The notes: a model not told the origin generated them from the sequence alone. DNA of 64,000 bases from an uncultured Anderseniella sp. (GCA_947488295.1 CANKYU010000004.1:310001-374000); one strand, 5' to 3'. Positions 18,682 through 27,856 are shown, counted from the first letter of the stretch. Translations and numbers: made by a program.

Positions 18682-19545
18682 CTACCAGCCCTTGAAGTCC
18701 AGGAACCCCTGCCCGGTCCACACCAGGTCTTCGTCGACATCGCCGATGTTGGCGGCGTCCTTGCCGTCATACTCGAAGGCGTTCAGCACGATCCGGATGG
18801 CATTGAGGCGCGCGCGCTTCTGGTCGTTGGCGTCGAGCACGGTCCAGGGCGCATGATCGGTGTCGGTGTGCCGGAACATGTCCGTGATCGCCCTGGTGTA
18901 GGCGTCCCACTTGCGCACTGACTTGGTGTCGATGGGCGACAGTTTCCATTGCTTCAAAGGATTGGTCTTGCGCTCGTAAAACCGTTTCAGTTGCTCCGGG
19001 CGCTCGACCGTCAGCCAGAACTTGAACAGGTGAATGCCTTCACGCTCCAGCATGCCCTCGAACACCGGGGCTTCCATGAAGAAGTCCTGCACCTGATCTT
19101 CGCTGCAGAAACCGAACACCCGTTCAACGCCGGCCCGGTTGTACCAGGAGCGATCGTAGAACACCATTTCACCCTCGGTCGGCAGATGGTCGATATAGCG
19201 CTGGAAATACCACTGGCCGCGCTCGACATCCGACGGCTTGGACAAGGCCACGGTGCGCGCAGCCCGCGGGTTCAGGTTCAGCTGGAAGCGCCTTATGGTG
19301 CCGCCCTTGCCGGCGGCATCACGGCCTTCGAACACCATGACGACCCGCTCGTCGTTTTCGCGCACCCAGCGCTGCAGTTTGACCAGTTCGATCTGCAGGG
19401 CTTCAAGCTGGTCTTCGTATTTCGACTTCTTGATCTTCCTGTCGCGAACATAATCGCCATGCGGAAACGTCAGTGCATCGATTTCCGGCGGCAGATCATC
19501 AAATTCCAGCGACCATTGTTTTGCAGCTATCTTCTTCTCAGCCAT
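18682..19545 (-). CDS. ppk2: Polyphosphate kinase 2 (PPK2)
   Basis: 287 residues, the size of a one-domain PPK2. Walker A is EGRDAAGKGG, the lid region is rich in Arg, and Walker B-like residues lie in YDRSWYNRAGVE. PPK2 uses polyphosphate to phosphorylate nucleoside di- or monophosphates. One-domain class I enzymes usually act on NDPs, so that is the most likely activity. ATG 19545 has AAGGGTG upstream; the frame opens three codons earlier at a GTG. It may contribute to phosphate storage in a cell that also has phosphonate catabolism at 53-58 kb, but there is no physical link. Confidence 0.93.
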   Translation of the reverse strand: MAEKKIAAKQWSLEFDDLPPEIDALTFPHGDYVRDRKIKKSKYEDQLEALQIELVKLQRWVRENDERVVMVFEGRDAAGKGGTIRRFQLNLNPRAARTVALSKPSDVERGQWYFQRYIDHLPTEGEMVFYDRSWYNRAGVERVFGFCSEDQVQDFFMEAPVFEGMLEREGIHLFKFWLTVERPEQLKRFYERKTNPLKQWKLSPIDTKSVRKWDAYTRAITDMFRHTDTDHAPWTVLDANDQKRARLNAIRIVLNAFEYDGKDAANIGDVDEDLVWTGQGFLDFKGW

Positions 19546-19569
19546 AATCCACACCCTTCAACTTACCAA

Positions 19570-20916
19570 CTAACGCCATCGGTCCGCGGCACCATAACCC
19601 AGATAGGCCGCCTTGAGGTACTGAACCCTGAGAGATGGTAAAACGAACCGCCCGGGCAGTGATCGCATCGTGACCGGCAGCGCGTCCTTGTGCTGAACGG
19701 CGCCTGCAATGACATCAGCCAGCCGGTTGGCGGCGTAACTCGCCATGGCCACGCCGTTACCGTGCCAGCCGAATGCGCCGAAGACATTGTCCATGCCGTC
19801 AATCGGCCCGGCAAACGGCAATCTCGTCGACGTCATGCAGACCAGCCCGCCCCAGGAGTACTCGGTCTCCACATGGGCCAGCCGGGGGAAGAAGCTATCA
19901 AAATCAGCCCGCAGGGAAGCCTGGATGGCTTTCATGCCTTCAGGCGACGCGTCGGTACCGCCGCGCCCGCCGAACATGAACCGGTTGTCGGGCAGCAATC
20001 TGAAATAGTGCAGCAGGTTGAGGGTATCGTAAGACGGATCGGTTCGCGTCCAGCCCTGCGCCTTCAGTTCATTGTCACTGATCGGCCGGGTCACGATGAT
20101 CCGGGTCAGTGCCGGCAGCAGCCTGCCGCCCAGGGCCTGAGGCAGTGTCTCGTCGGTATAGCCATTGCTGGCCACCAGAACGGTTTTGGCCGTCACCTGG
20201 CCACTGCCTGTGCTGAGCGTGTGAAGCCCGGCCTCGGAAGTCCAATCCGTCACCTCGGAGTTTGAAAACACCGTCACGCCGGCATCGATTGCCGCGCGTG
20301 CAAGCCCACGAACATATTTCAGTGGATGCAGGCCGAACGTTATATCGCTTTGCAGACCGGCATGAAACGCGTCGCTGTCATTGCCGCGCGCTGCCAGCTC
20401 TTCACGGCTCAAAAAGGTGGATTCAGCGCCGAGAGTGTCACGCAGGAATGCCTGCTCTTCCTGCAGGTCCCTGATGGCGCTTTCCTTGTGCGCCAGTTGC
20501 AGCTCGCCGTGCCCGGTGCGGTCGGCATCAATGTCGTTGGCGTTCAGGAACTCACCGACAAAATCAACCGCAGCGCGTTGTGCCGAGTAAAACCGCTTTG
20601 TCTCCTCCAGCCCGAAGCGCCTGATCATCTGGCCGAAAGACAGTTTCGAAGACCCGGGACAGCAAAACCCGCCATTGCGCCCCGATGCACCCCATCCAAT
20701 GTCACCAGCTTCCAGCACACACACCTTCAGACCATGCGCCTGGGTCAGTTGCAGGGCGGCGTGCAGGCCGGCATAGCCGCCGCCGATAACCGCCACGTCT
20801 GCCGTTTGCGCACCTTCCAGTGACCGTGTGGCCCGGCCCAGCGGGTCAGCGGATGCTTCCCAGTAACTCGGCACGGTGGTGGTGAAGTCGAACGCGGCAG
20901 GGTGATACAATCTCAT
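19570..20916 (-). CDS. FAD-dependent amine/amino-acid oxidoreductase (DAO family, PuuB-like)
   Basis: 448 residues of the DAO fold. The FAD dinucleotide-binding loop is VIGGGYAGL about 50 residues in, and GASGRNGGFC is typical of gamma-glutamylputrescine oxidase and related enzymes. A second FAD contact, FGWHGNGVAM, is near the C terminus. It would oxidise a primary or secondary amine to an imine with O2 or a quinone. No gamma-glutamylpolyamine genes are nearby, so the substrate is open. The ATG at 20916 is chosen because homology starts at once; no strong Shine-Dalgarno. Confidence 0.85.
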   Translation of the reverse strand: MRLYHPAAFDFTTTVPSYWEASADPLGRATRSLEGAQTADVAVIGGGYAGLHAALQLTQAHGLKVCVLEAGDIGWGASGRNGGFCCPGSSKLSFGQMIRRFGLEETKRFYSAQRAAVDFVGEFLNANDIDADRTGHGELQLAHKESAIRDLQEEQAFLRDTLGAESTFLSREELAARGNDSDAFHAGLQSDITFGLHPLKYVRGLARAAIDAGVTVFSNSEVTDWTSEAGLHTLSTGSGQVTAKTVLVASNGYTDETLPQALGGRLLPALTRIIVTRPISDNELKAQGWTRTDPSYDTLNLLHYFRLLPDNRFMFGGRGGTDASPEGMKAIQASLRADFDSFFPRLAHVETEYSWGGLVCMTSTRLPFAGPIDGMDNVFGAFGWHGNGVAMASYAANRLADVIAGAVQHKDALPVTMRSLPGRFVLPSLRVQYLKAAYLGYGAADRWR

Positions 20917-21031
20917 GAACTGAAATCTGGTCTGGCAGCCTGGCGACGTCAAGCAGTGAAACAGGGGTTGCCAGACCACCGCAGGCGACCGATAAACGAT
21001 AATTCAGTGCGTAAACCCCGGTTCCCCGTCC

Positions 21032-22147
21032 ATGCCGTCCAAACCGATTACATTTCTGGCCTGCCTGAGTGTTGCCCTTTTGGTTGCGGTTTCGTCCTGT
21101 GATGCACGGCCCGTCACCCGCGAACAGGGCCTGCACAAGATGTATGGCCAACTGGTGATCAAGGGCTTCGCCGGCCTCAGCAAGAACGACCAAAGCGTCC
21201 GCACCGTGCGCAAGGCGCTCAAGCAAAGCCTGCTCGGCGGCGTCATTCTTTTCCAGAAGAACATCAAGAACCCCAAACAAGTCACTGCGTTGACTCGATA
21301 TTTGCGGGCAGCGCACACCCCCTATACGCCGATCATCGCGGTTGACGAGGAAGGCGGCGCTGTGGAACGCCTCACCCGCCGCAAGGGGTTCACCTACACA
21401 CCGGGCCATTTCCGCATGCAGCAGCGCAGCACCGTTGCACAGGCGCGCAAGCGCTATGACGGCATGGCGAGGGAACTGGCCGATGCCGGTTTCAATACCA
21501 ATTTCGGCCCTGTCGTCGACCTGCGCCTCAATCCGAAGAACCCGGTCATAGCCCGCAACTACCGCTCATTCGGCATCCACCCGCTCTATGTGGCACGCTA
21601 TGCGCAGAGCTTCGTCGCCGCCCATGACGCCACTGGCATAGGCACGGCTCTGAAACACTGGCCGGGCCACGGGTCATCGACCAAGGACAGCCACCTGCAC
21701 TTTGTCGACGTAACCAAACACTGGCAACGCATCGAGATCGAACCCTACCGCCGCCTGTTCGCCACGGGCTATTCGGGCATGGTGATGACGTCGCACATCT
21801 ATCATCGTGACTGGGGCAACGGCAAAAACCTGCCTGCATCCCTGTCACCTGTCGCCATCAAGACCATGTTGCGTGACGATCTGGGTTTTGACGGTGTTGT
21901 CGTCACCGACGACCTGCAGATGCGCAGCATCAGCTCCAAACGCAAGCTGGATGAGGCCATCATCCTGGCACTGGCCGCCGGCAACGACATCGTGCTGATC
22001 GGCAACGTGCTGGCACAGGCCCCCTCAGACCCGGAGTTCGCCGTCCGCGCCATTGCCCGTGGCGTCAGGGAAGGCCGGCTGAATTTCAAGCAATTGTACC
22101 GGTCATGGCAGCGCGTGATGGCCTACAAGGCCCGGCTGCGGCGCTGA
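21032..22147 (+). CDS. Glycoside hydrolase family 3 (NagZ-like), probable lipoprotein
   Basis: 371 residues. The N terminus is a signal peptide ending in VSSC, an acceptable lipobox. The GH3 barrel has the substrate loop EEGGAVERL, the NagZ signature KHWPGHGSSTKDSH with its catalytic His, and the nucleophile Asp in VVTDDLQM. NagZ removes N-acetylglucosamine from muropeptides in the cytoplasm; a lipoprotein signal would put this copy in the periplasm, which is unusual. Its 3' end overlaps the convergent hydrolase by 25 bp. Confidence 0.88.
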   Translation: MPSKPITFLACLSVALLVAVSSCDARPVTREQGLHKMYGQLVIKGFAGLSKNDQSVRTVRKALKQSLLGGVILFQKNIKNPKQVTALTRYLRAAHTPYTPIIAVDEEGGAVERLTRRKGFTYTPGHFRMQQRSTVAQARKRYDGMARELADAGFNTNFGPVVDLRLNPKNPVIARNYRSFGIHPLYVARYAQSFVAAHDATGIGTALKHWPGHGSSTKDSHLHFVDVTKHWQRIEIEPYRRLFATGYSGMVMTSHIYHRDWGNGKNLPASLSPVAIKTMLRDDLGFDGVVVTDDLQMRSISSKRKLDEAIILALAAGNDIVLIGNVLAQAPSDPEFAVRAIARGVREGRLNFKQLYRSWQRVMAYKARLRR

Positions 22148-22863
22148 GGCAGTGATCTCACAAACGCCCCGACATGTTCGGCAGCGGCTTTCGGGACGGC
22201 CTGAAGCAGGAAATGCGGCCCTTCGACAATGCCTACAGATTGCGCACCGTGCCTGAAGTCGTCGGCAGCGCGTCGCGGAACAGGCCGGTCATGCGACGCA
22301 CCAAGATAGATAAAGGGCACGTCAATCAGGGCGAGTTTCGCCGTACAATCCACACTCAGCACTTCACCAATACGACCGCGTACTGTGCTGGCAGGCAGCT
22401 TCTGGTTGGTGTCATGGAACAGTTGTGTAAACGCCGCATTTCTCCACCGGCCCATCATCACAAGCTGCGCCATCACCGAAAACACCTTGAGGCGGAATGG
22501 CACCAGACGCAGCAGCCCCTGAACCGCCGCCGGAAGTTTTCTCGGCGCCTTTGCGAATGACGCCACAAACACCAGTCCCTTCAGTTGTGATGGCCTTTGC
22601 GCCGCGATCTGAATGGCAAGGGGTCCCGAGAATGACTCTGCAACGATGATATAGTCCTGCTCTGGCAACCTGGCACTTATCCAGTCGAACAAATCATCGT
22701 AACACACCAGATCAACTGGATATTCGATCGCACAGACGTCAAATTCCGGCGATAGTTCAGCACCGAATGCAGCCCGTAGCGCAGCCATCCCGTCGAGCCC
22801 GGGCAAAACCACCATCTTCACGCCACCCGGCTCGTTTGGTTCGCTCAAGATGACTTCCTCCAT
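22123..22863 (-). CDS. Alpha/beta hydrolase family protein
   Basis: 246 residues. The nucleophile elbow is AESFSG (Ser77), with candidate acid in GASHDRPVP and His in EGPHFLLQ. This gives a complete triad in the right order. The first strand VVLPGLDG carries the oxyanion region. No signal peptide, so cytoplasmic. Substrate unknown. Divergent from the thioredoxin-like gene over about 125 bp. Confidence 0.8.
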   Translation of the reverse strand: MEEVILSEPNEPGGVKMVVLPGLDGMAALRAAFGAELSPEFDVCAIEYPVDLVCYDDLFDWISARLPEQDYIIVAESFSGPLAIQIAAQRPSQLKGLVFVASFAKAPRKLPAAVQGLLRLVPFRLKVFSVMAQLVMMGRWRNAAFTQLFHDTNQKLPASTVRGRIGEVLSVDCTAKLALIDVPFIYLGASHDRPVPRRAADDFRHGAQSVGIVEGPHFLLQAVPKAAAEHVGAFVRSLPQRRSRAL

Positions 22864-22990
22864 TGTGACGTCGCGAGGATGGCACAGGCAGCGTCCAGCA
22901 ACCAGATGCAGTGATCTTCAGTAAGTTACAACTGCCGGGCATGACGAAACTTTGAATGCGCATCAATAACAGATGGGCTATACAAACCCC

Positions 22991-23383
22991 ATGCGCCTGA
23001 TATCAAAAACCATTGCTACCGCCCTTTTCCTGGGCCTGATGTCGTTCAGCGTCAACGCAGCCAGTCTGGTGATGTTTGACCGCAAGGGCTGTCCCTGGTG
23101 CGCCAAGTGGCATGCAGAGATCGGTGTTGAGGCTTACAATGCCGCACCTGAAGGCCGCGCCGCACCATTGCGGGTGCTGGATGTCGCCTCTCCCCGACCC
23201 AAGGACCTGAAGGGCATTGGCGGCGTTGTTGGCACGCCGACATTCGTGCTTGTGGAAAACGGCCGCGAGATCGACCGCATGGTCGGCTATCCCGGCAAAC
23301 AGGTGTTCTTCGGCAAGGTTCAGCTGATGCTCGACAAGCTGTCCGGCGCCGACAAGCAGTACAAGACCATTGTTGTGCAGTAG
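22991..23383 (+). CDS. Exported thioredoxin-like protein (CPWC)
   Basis: 130 residues. Signal peptide ending VNAA, then a thioredoxin-fold segment with active site GCPWCAKW and a cis-Pro loop GTPTFVL. It resembles SoxW-type periplasmic thioredoxins of alphaproteobacteria. A CPWC motif suggests a reductase more than a DsbA-type oxidase. An ATG at 22973 is also in frame, but it would put six polar residues before the signal peptide. No sox or ccm genes are adjacent. Confidence 0.8.
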   Translation: MRLISKTIATALFLGLMSFSVNAASLVMFDRKGCPWCAKWHAEIGVEAYNAAPEGRAAPLRVLDVASPRPKDLKGIGGVVGTPTFVLVENGREIDRMVGYPGKQVFFGKVQLMLDKLSGADKQYKTIVVQ

Positions 23384-23464
23384 GCTGACCATTGCTAATA
23401 TCGCAGGCGTGTACACAAGCGAACCGCGAAGTCAAAATTTTAGTTGCTAGCAGAAACGCGAAGA

Positions 23465-23977
23465 ATGCCTAAAAATCCTAAAATCGCTGCCAAGTTTACC
23501 TGGTCACGGGAAGACTACCAGCAGTATCTTGGTCTGCAGAGCAAGTTGCACTTGAATCGTAATTGGCCCGGTTTCTTTATGGCTGCAGCAATAGGTTTCT
23601 ATATTTACTGGTTTATTTTTCATGGCGACAATTCTTCCAGGACTGCCCTGGTGGTTGCCGGCACTCTGGCGTTGATGTGGGTTGTCCTAGTCTACGTTCC
23701 GAACGTAAAGCGCCGGTTCATCCAACTACGTTTAGCCGAACACAAACACCAGTTGGTCGTAACAGAAAACGGAGTTTATTACGACGATAGTGTTAGCAGG
23801 TGCGAGTACGATTGGGACGCGTTTCTTGCATACAACGAAAACGACAGTCATTCCGTCCTTTGGATCAACCGATGGCTCGGCATATGCATTCCCAACAGAG
23901 CGTTTGAAAATGATGATGATATGATCGCGTACAAGAAACTCGCATTCGAAAAAACGGATGGTAAAACACTACCGTAG
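23465..23977 (+). CDS. YcxB-like membrane protein
   Basis: 170 residues. Two adjacent membrane helices (about residues 36-80) are followed by a beta-rich domain with ENGVYY and a WDAFLAY motif, the pattern of YcxB-like proteins. The DNA is less GC-rich than its neighbours. Function unknown. Confidence 0.65.
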   Translation: MPKNPKIAAKFTWSREDYQQYLGLQSKLHLNRNWPGFFMAAAIGFYIYWFIFHGDNSSRTALVVAGTLALMWVVLVYVPNVKRRFIQLRLAEHKHQLVVTENGVYYDDSVSRCEYDWDAFLAYNENDSHSVLWINRWLGICIPNRAFENDDDMIAYKKLAFEKTDGKTLP

Positions 23978-24001
23978 GCGACATTGAGTCGAAGCACAGT
24001 G

Positions 24002-24187
24002 GAACCACTGCCGCGAGATGAAACGGCGTTGCGCGCTATCACAGGTGAAACCAAATTGGAAATCGGCTGATATCTGTTGAGCATCAGAGCCAAGTCCACA
24101 ACCATAGATCAATTCGGCAACACACCGATCGGTTAAGCCCGAGCGAAAGGGCAAGCGGATATCGCCGACATATTGATCAAGGCGAAC
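24002..24187 (+). pseudogene. Ankyrin-repeat relic with two in-frame stops
   Basis: In one frame the sequence reads DETALRAITGETKLEIG, stop (24068), YLLSIRAKSTTIDQFGNTPIG, stop (24134), ARAKGQADIADILIKA. This matches two consecutive ankyrin units (xGNTPLxxAxxxGxxDIxxxLLxxGA) including the spacing. No start codon or further repeats remain. It explains most of the 361-bp gap 23978-24338 between the YcxB-like and YeeE genes. Confidence 0.55.
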
Positions 24188-24338
24188 CACCAGTCTCGGC
24201 AACGGCTGAAATCGGGCGGCTGCCCACCGCGGGAGCATGCCAAGATTGCCAAGCGATTGATCTGTCGCATTGACGCGGTCATGGGCTTCCTCAACTGTGA
24301 AGACAGACAAATTCCTTTCTGCCGGAGACCACACACCT

Positions 24339-24770
24339 ATGAACTTTGATCTCACCAACGCCCTGTTCGGCCTCGCTGGCGGCATTCTGATTGGCCTGTC
24401 GGCGGCTCTGTTGCTGCTGGCCAATGGCCGCATTGCCGGGATCAGTGGCATCACCGGTTCGCTGATCGCCTTGCGGCTGCCTGCGGCCTGGACTGAAAGC
24501 CTGCTGTTCCTGGCAGGTCTTGTTGCAGCGCCTGCCCTCTATGCGCTGATCGTGTCGCCGCCAGCCATCAACATAACCACGTCTGTCCCCGTGCTGATCG
24601 CAGGTGGAGTGCTGGTCGGCTTCGGCTCGCGTCTGGGATCGGGCTGCACCAGCGGACATGGCGTGTGCGGCATGTCGCGCCTGTCGAAACGCTCCATCCT
24701 GGCAACGCTCACCTTCATGGCCGTCGCCATCATCGCCGTCACCATCTCCCGTAACCTGATCGCTGCCTGA
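24339..24770 (+). CDS. YeeE/YedE family transporter, N-terminal half
   Basis: 143 residues with four hydrophobic segments and the family signature [12 protein letters not shown]. This is one half of the YeeE/YedE fold, which in other bacteria imports thiosulfate or related sulfur species through conserved cysteines. The second half is encoded by the next gene, 14 bp downstream, so the pair forms a split transporter. GGAG lies about 11 nt before the ATG. No sulfur-oxidation or ArsR gene is adjacent. Confidence 0.85.
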   Translation: MNFDLTNALFGLAGGILIGLSAALLLLANGRIAGISGITGSLIALRLPAAWTESLLFLAGLVAAPALYALIVSPPAINITTSVPVLIAGGVLVGFGSRLGSGCTSGHGVCGMSRLSKRSILATLTFMAVAIIAVTISRNLIAA

Positions 24771-24784
24771 AAGGAGCACCCTCA

Positions 24785-25198
24785 ATGCGCAAACTTGTCG
24801 CCCTCCTTGCCGGCCTGATATTCGGCCTCGGCCTTGTGGTTTCAGACATGATCAACCCGGCCCGGGTGCTCGGCTTTCTCGACCTGTTCGGCGGCGCATG
24901 GGATCCGACGCTTGCCTTTGTGATGATTGGCGCCGTGCTGGTCATGGCTGTTGCCTGGGCCATCGCCAGCAAGCGGGATGAGCCGGTGTTCGGCGGTGAC
25001 ATGCCGGGTACTGCATCCAGCCTGGTTGACGGACGGCTCATCGGCGGTGCCGCCATCTTCGGCCTCGGCTGGGGCCTGGTGGGCCTGTGCCCCGGCCCGG
25101 CGCTCGCTGGCCTGCTGGTCGGCGGCACATCCGTCTGTGTGTTCATCGCAGCAATGATTTTGGGCATGGGCGTCCAGAACATGGCCAGATCACCCTGA
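24785..25198 (+). CDS. YeeE/YedE family transporter, C-terminal half (DUF6691)
   Basis: 137 residues, four hydrophobic segments, with the motifs SDMINPARVLGFLD and GLCPGPAL expected of the partner half. AAGGAG precedes the ATG. It is inferred to assemble with the upstream half into one sulfur-compound channel. Confidence 0.85.
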   Translation: MRKLVALLAGLIFGLGLVVSDMINPARVLGFLDLFGGAWDPTLAFVMIGAVLVMAVAWAIASKRDEPVFGGDMPGTASSLVDGRLIGGAAIFGLGWGLVGLCPGPALAGLLVGGTSVCVFIAAMILGMGVQNMARSP

Positions 25199-25291
25199 TT
25201 TACAGTCTGTGTACAACTTTGCCTGTTGAATCCGGTTTTCGCCGTAAAGGTGGTAAGGTCAGGCCCCGACGTAACCGGAGTGTATTGTGCG

Positions 25292-25954
25292 ATGACCGGC
25301 AAGATCATTACCGTTACCCAGCAGAAGGGCGGCTCTGGCAAGACCACACTGGCAGCTCACATTGCCGTTGCCTGCGCCTGCAACCGCAAACTCAAGACCG
25401 CCATTCTCGATACCGACCCGCAAGGCAGCCTCGGGCGCTGGTTCATGGCGCGCAAGGAAAACGCCAACGGATCCGGGCCTGACATGACCTTCCGCACTGC
25501 CAGTGCCTGGGGTGCGCGCTATGAAGCGCAGGCCCTGGCCGAAGAGCACGATATCGTGGTTATCGACACCCCGCCGAAAATGGGTGTGGACGGCAGACCG
25601 GCCATTGAAACCGCCGACCTGGTGGTGATCCCGGTGGCCCCGTCACCGGTCGACCTGTGGGCCACCGAACCCACCATTGAAATGACAAAGGGCGAGAAGA
25701 AGCCGTCCCTGATGGTGCTCAACCGCGCCAACCAGCGCGCCCGCCTGACCGGCGAAATCGCCGAAGCCTTGAAGGAACTCGGCACCACGGCGGCAGACAC
25801 CATGATCGGCAACCGCATCATATTCGCCTCCTGCATGGGCGATGGAAGATCGGTGATGGAAAGCCAGCGCTCAGGCCCGGCCGCGCGGGAGATACTTGAA
25901 CTGACCCACGAGATCGTCATGAGCCTGAAACAGCAGGATCAGGAACCGCACTAG
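25292..25954 (+). CDS. Orphan ParA family ATPase
   Basis: 220 residues. Deviant Walker A KGGSGKTT near the N terminus, A' motif DTDPQG, and Walker B VIDTPP. ParA proteins use ATP-driven nucleoid binding to place DNA, chemoreceptors or protein complexes. No parB or centromere-like repeat is beside it, so it is an orphan of the MipZ/PpfA/ParC kind and its cargo is unknown. The ATG at 25292 is preferred because the Walker A strand begins directly (MTGKIITVTQQKGG). Confidence 0.87.
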   Translation: MTGKIITVTQQKGGSGKTTLAAHIAVACACNRKLKTAILDTDPQGSLGRWFMARKENANGSGPDMTFRTASAWGARYEAQALAEEHDIVVIDTPPKMGVDGRPAIETADLVVIPVAPSPVDLWATEPTIEMTKGEKKPSLMVLNRANQRARLTGEIAEALKELGTTAADTMIGNRIIFASCMGDGRSVMESQRSGPAAREILELTHEIVMSLKQQDQEPH

Positions 25955-26035
25955 AGTACCAGGCGTTGAATCTGCAATGTCGCTGACAACGGCGCGCACA
26001 GCATCTCAAAAGTGCGCTTGGTAAGAGTTCGTCAC

Positions 26036-26170
26036 AAGCGTCATCCCAACAGAAATTGGATAAAGGTGGCTCGATGCCGGTTGAAGCCCCCTATTTAATG
26101 TCATCCTCGGGCTTGTCCCGAGGATCCAGGGGAGGTTGCAGTAGACCCTCGGGACAAGCCCGAGGGTGAC
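26036..26170. repeat. Palindromic intergenic repeat (REP/RPE-like)
   Basis: Positions 26100-26123 and 26147-26170 form a 24-bp inverted repeat with one mismatch. Each arm is itself a hairpin (CCTCGGG...CCCGAGG). Just upstream, 26039-26060 holds a second hairpin (ATCCCAA...TTGGAT). Elements with this GTCATCCTCGGGCTTG core are dispersed in many alphaproteobacterial genomes. It sits between parA and the end of the 24-kb minus-strand block and could damp read-through, but it has no T-run. Confidence 0.75.
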
Positions 26171-26215
26171 AATGTAGAAATGTGTCAAGTCAAAACGGTT
26201 GACGGGGATTCAGCA

Positions 26216-27826
26216 CTAACCTCTCAACGCAGCGATCACCTCGTCGGTCTTCACCACCTTCGACACGTTCTGCAAAGCGAAGTTGATCGACGCGTTATGC
26301 CATTCCGCGTTCATGGTCGAACAGCCGTCTTCCGGGATCACCATATTGTACCCCTTGTCGGCACCGGTGCGGGCGGTGTGCTCGATGGACATGTTGGTCC
26401 ACGCGCCGGTTTCGATGATGGTATCGCGGCCGGTTGCCTTCAATATGGTTTCAAGGCTGGTGCCTTCCCACGCGCTCATCCGGCACTTGGTCACCACGTG
26501 ATCACCGGCCTGCGGCTCAAGCCCCGATACCGGCGCCACGCCCCAGGTGCCGCGCACCAGTGCCTTTGCATCGCGCAGGCCTTCAAACAGGGGAGCGTTC
26601 ATGGTGACACCCGGCGCGCCCGGCTCGACAATGAACCAGACATGGATGACCGGCACACCGGCGGCCCGGCAGGCCTCCGCCAGCCGGCTGATATTCTCGA
26701 TATTGTTCTGCTGCTTGCAGTGTGCCGGTGAGCCGGACTCGGCAAACGCCCCACCGTCGATGACCACATCGTTCTGCATGTCCTGAATGATCAGCGCGCA
26801 CCTGAACGGCTGCAGATGCAGCCCGTTGCCCGTCGGCGGCGGCGCTGCCGCAGCCTGTGCAGGCGCTGCAGCTGTCGGAGCCGACGCAGGCGACGACGCC
26901 GTCCCTGCCCCGGCCTTCATGAACGGTTCGTTGCGCGGGCCAACCCGGGTCTCGACCGAATACAGCGAATGGGTGGCGCAGATGAACAGGGTGCGCCAGT
27001 TGTCGCCGCCCCAGTGAATATTGGCGACCAGCTCCGGCACCAGCACCTTGCCGATCAGCACGCCTTGCGGATTGTAGACCCAGATACCGGCAGGCGCAGT
27101 TACCCAGACATTGCCGTGCATGTCGCACTTCATGCCATCCGGCACACCCGGCTTCATGCTGTCCTGGATGCCGGATGCAAACAGCCGGCCATTGGTCAGA
27201 CCGCCGCCGGCAGTGACATCGTAAACCCGAATGTTGGCCTGCACCGTGTCATTGATGTAGAGCAGCTTTTCATCCGGCGAGAAACACAGCCCGTTGGGCT
27301 GGGTGAAAGTATAGCGGTCCACAACCAGTTCAGGCTCGGCCCCCGGCGCGGCCCCGGCGGCAATCTTGTAGACACCCTGAAACCCGAGCTGCACTTCCCG
27401 CTCAACGCCGAAGCCCGGCATCCGGCCATAGGTCGGATCGGAGAACCAGATCGATCCGTCCGATTTCACCACCAGGTCGTTCGGGCTGTTCAGCTCGCGG
27501 CCCTCATAGTGGCTGGCCAGCACCTGGCGGGTGCCGTCCGGACGGAACCGGGCAACCGACGACGTGGCGTGCTCGCATACCAAAAGGTTGAGATCCCCGT
27601 CATAGGTCATCCCATTGCCCTTGTTGGACGGATGCATGACCTCGCGGACGCCATGACTGTCCCACCGGCGGCGCTTGTCATCCGGCATGTCGGAGAACAG
27701 CAGATACTGTTCCGCCGGATGCCAGATCGGGCCTTCGGTGAAATTGAACCCCGTTCCCAGCTGCAGAACCGGGGCATGCTCGTCGATCAGGTCACGAAAC
27801 GACGGATCAAGCGCATCATGTGCCAT
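26216..27826 (-). CDS. SMP-30/gluconolactonase fused to isochorismatase-like hydrolase
   Basis: 536 residues in two domains. Residues ~10-300 are an SMP-30/gluconolactonase beta-propeller with metal ligands E31 (FTEGPIW), N178 (QPNG) and D230 (VPDG). Residues ~303-336 are an Ala/Pro-rich linker. Residues ~342-536 are isochorismatase-like: the catalytic Asp D349 (IIQDMQND) and Lys K447 are present, but the nucleophilic Cys position is Ser480 (TNMSIEHTAR). The fusion suggests coupled lactone opening and amide or enol-ether cleavage. GAGGAG precedes the ATG. It is the last gene of the minus-strand block, 30 bp after the metallo-beta-lactamase gene. Confidence 0.85.
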   Translation of the reverse strand: MAHDALDPSFRDLIDEHAPVLQLGTGFNFTEGPIWHPAEQYLLFSDMPDDKRRRWDSHGVREVMHPSNKGNGMTYDGDLNLLVCEHATSSVARFRPDGTRQVLASHYEGRELNSPNDLVVKSDGSIWFSDPTYGRMPGFGVEREVQLGFQGVYKIAAGAAPGAEPELVVDRYTFTQPNGLCFSPDEKLLYINDTVQANIRVYDVTAGGGLTNGRLFASGIQDSMKPGVPDGMKCDMHGNVWVTAPAGIWVYNPQGVLIGKVLVPELVANIHWGGDNWRTLFICATHSLYSVETRVGPRNEPFMKAGAGTASSPASAPTAAAPAQAAAAPPPTGNGLHLQPFRCALIIQDMQNDVVIDGGAFAESGSPAHCKQQNNIENISRLAEACRAAGVPVIHVWFIVEPGAPGVTMNAPLFEGLRDAKALVRGTWGVAPVSGLEPQAGDHVVTKCRMSAWEGTSLETILKATGRDTIIETGAWTNMSIEHTARTGADKGYNMVIPEDGCSTMNAEWHNASINFALQNVSKVVKTDEVIAALRG

Positions 27827-27856
27827 GGCAGATTACTCCTCAGACTGGATCAGTCG

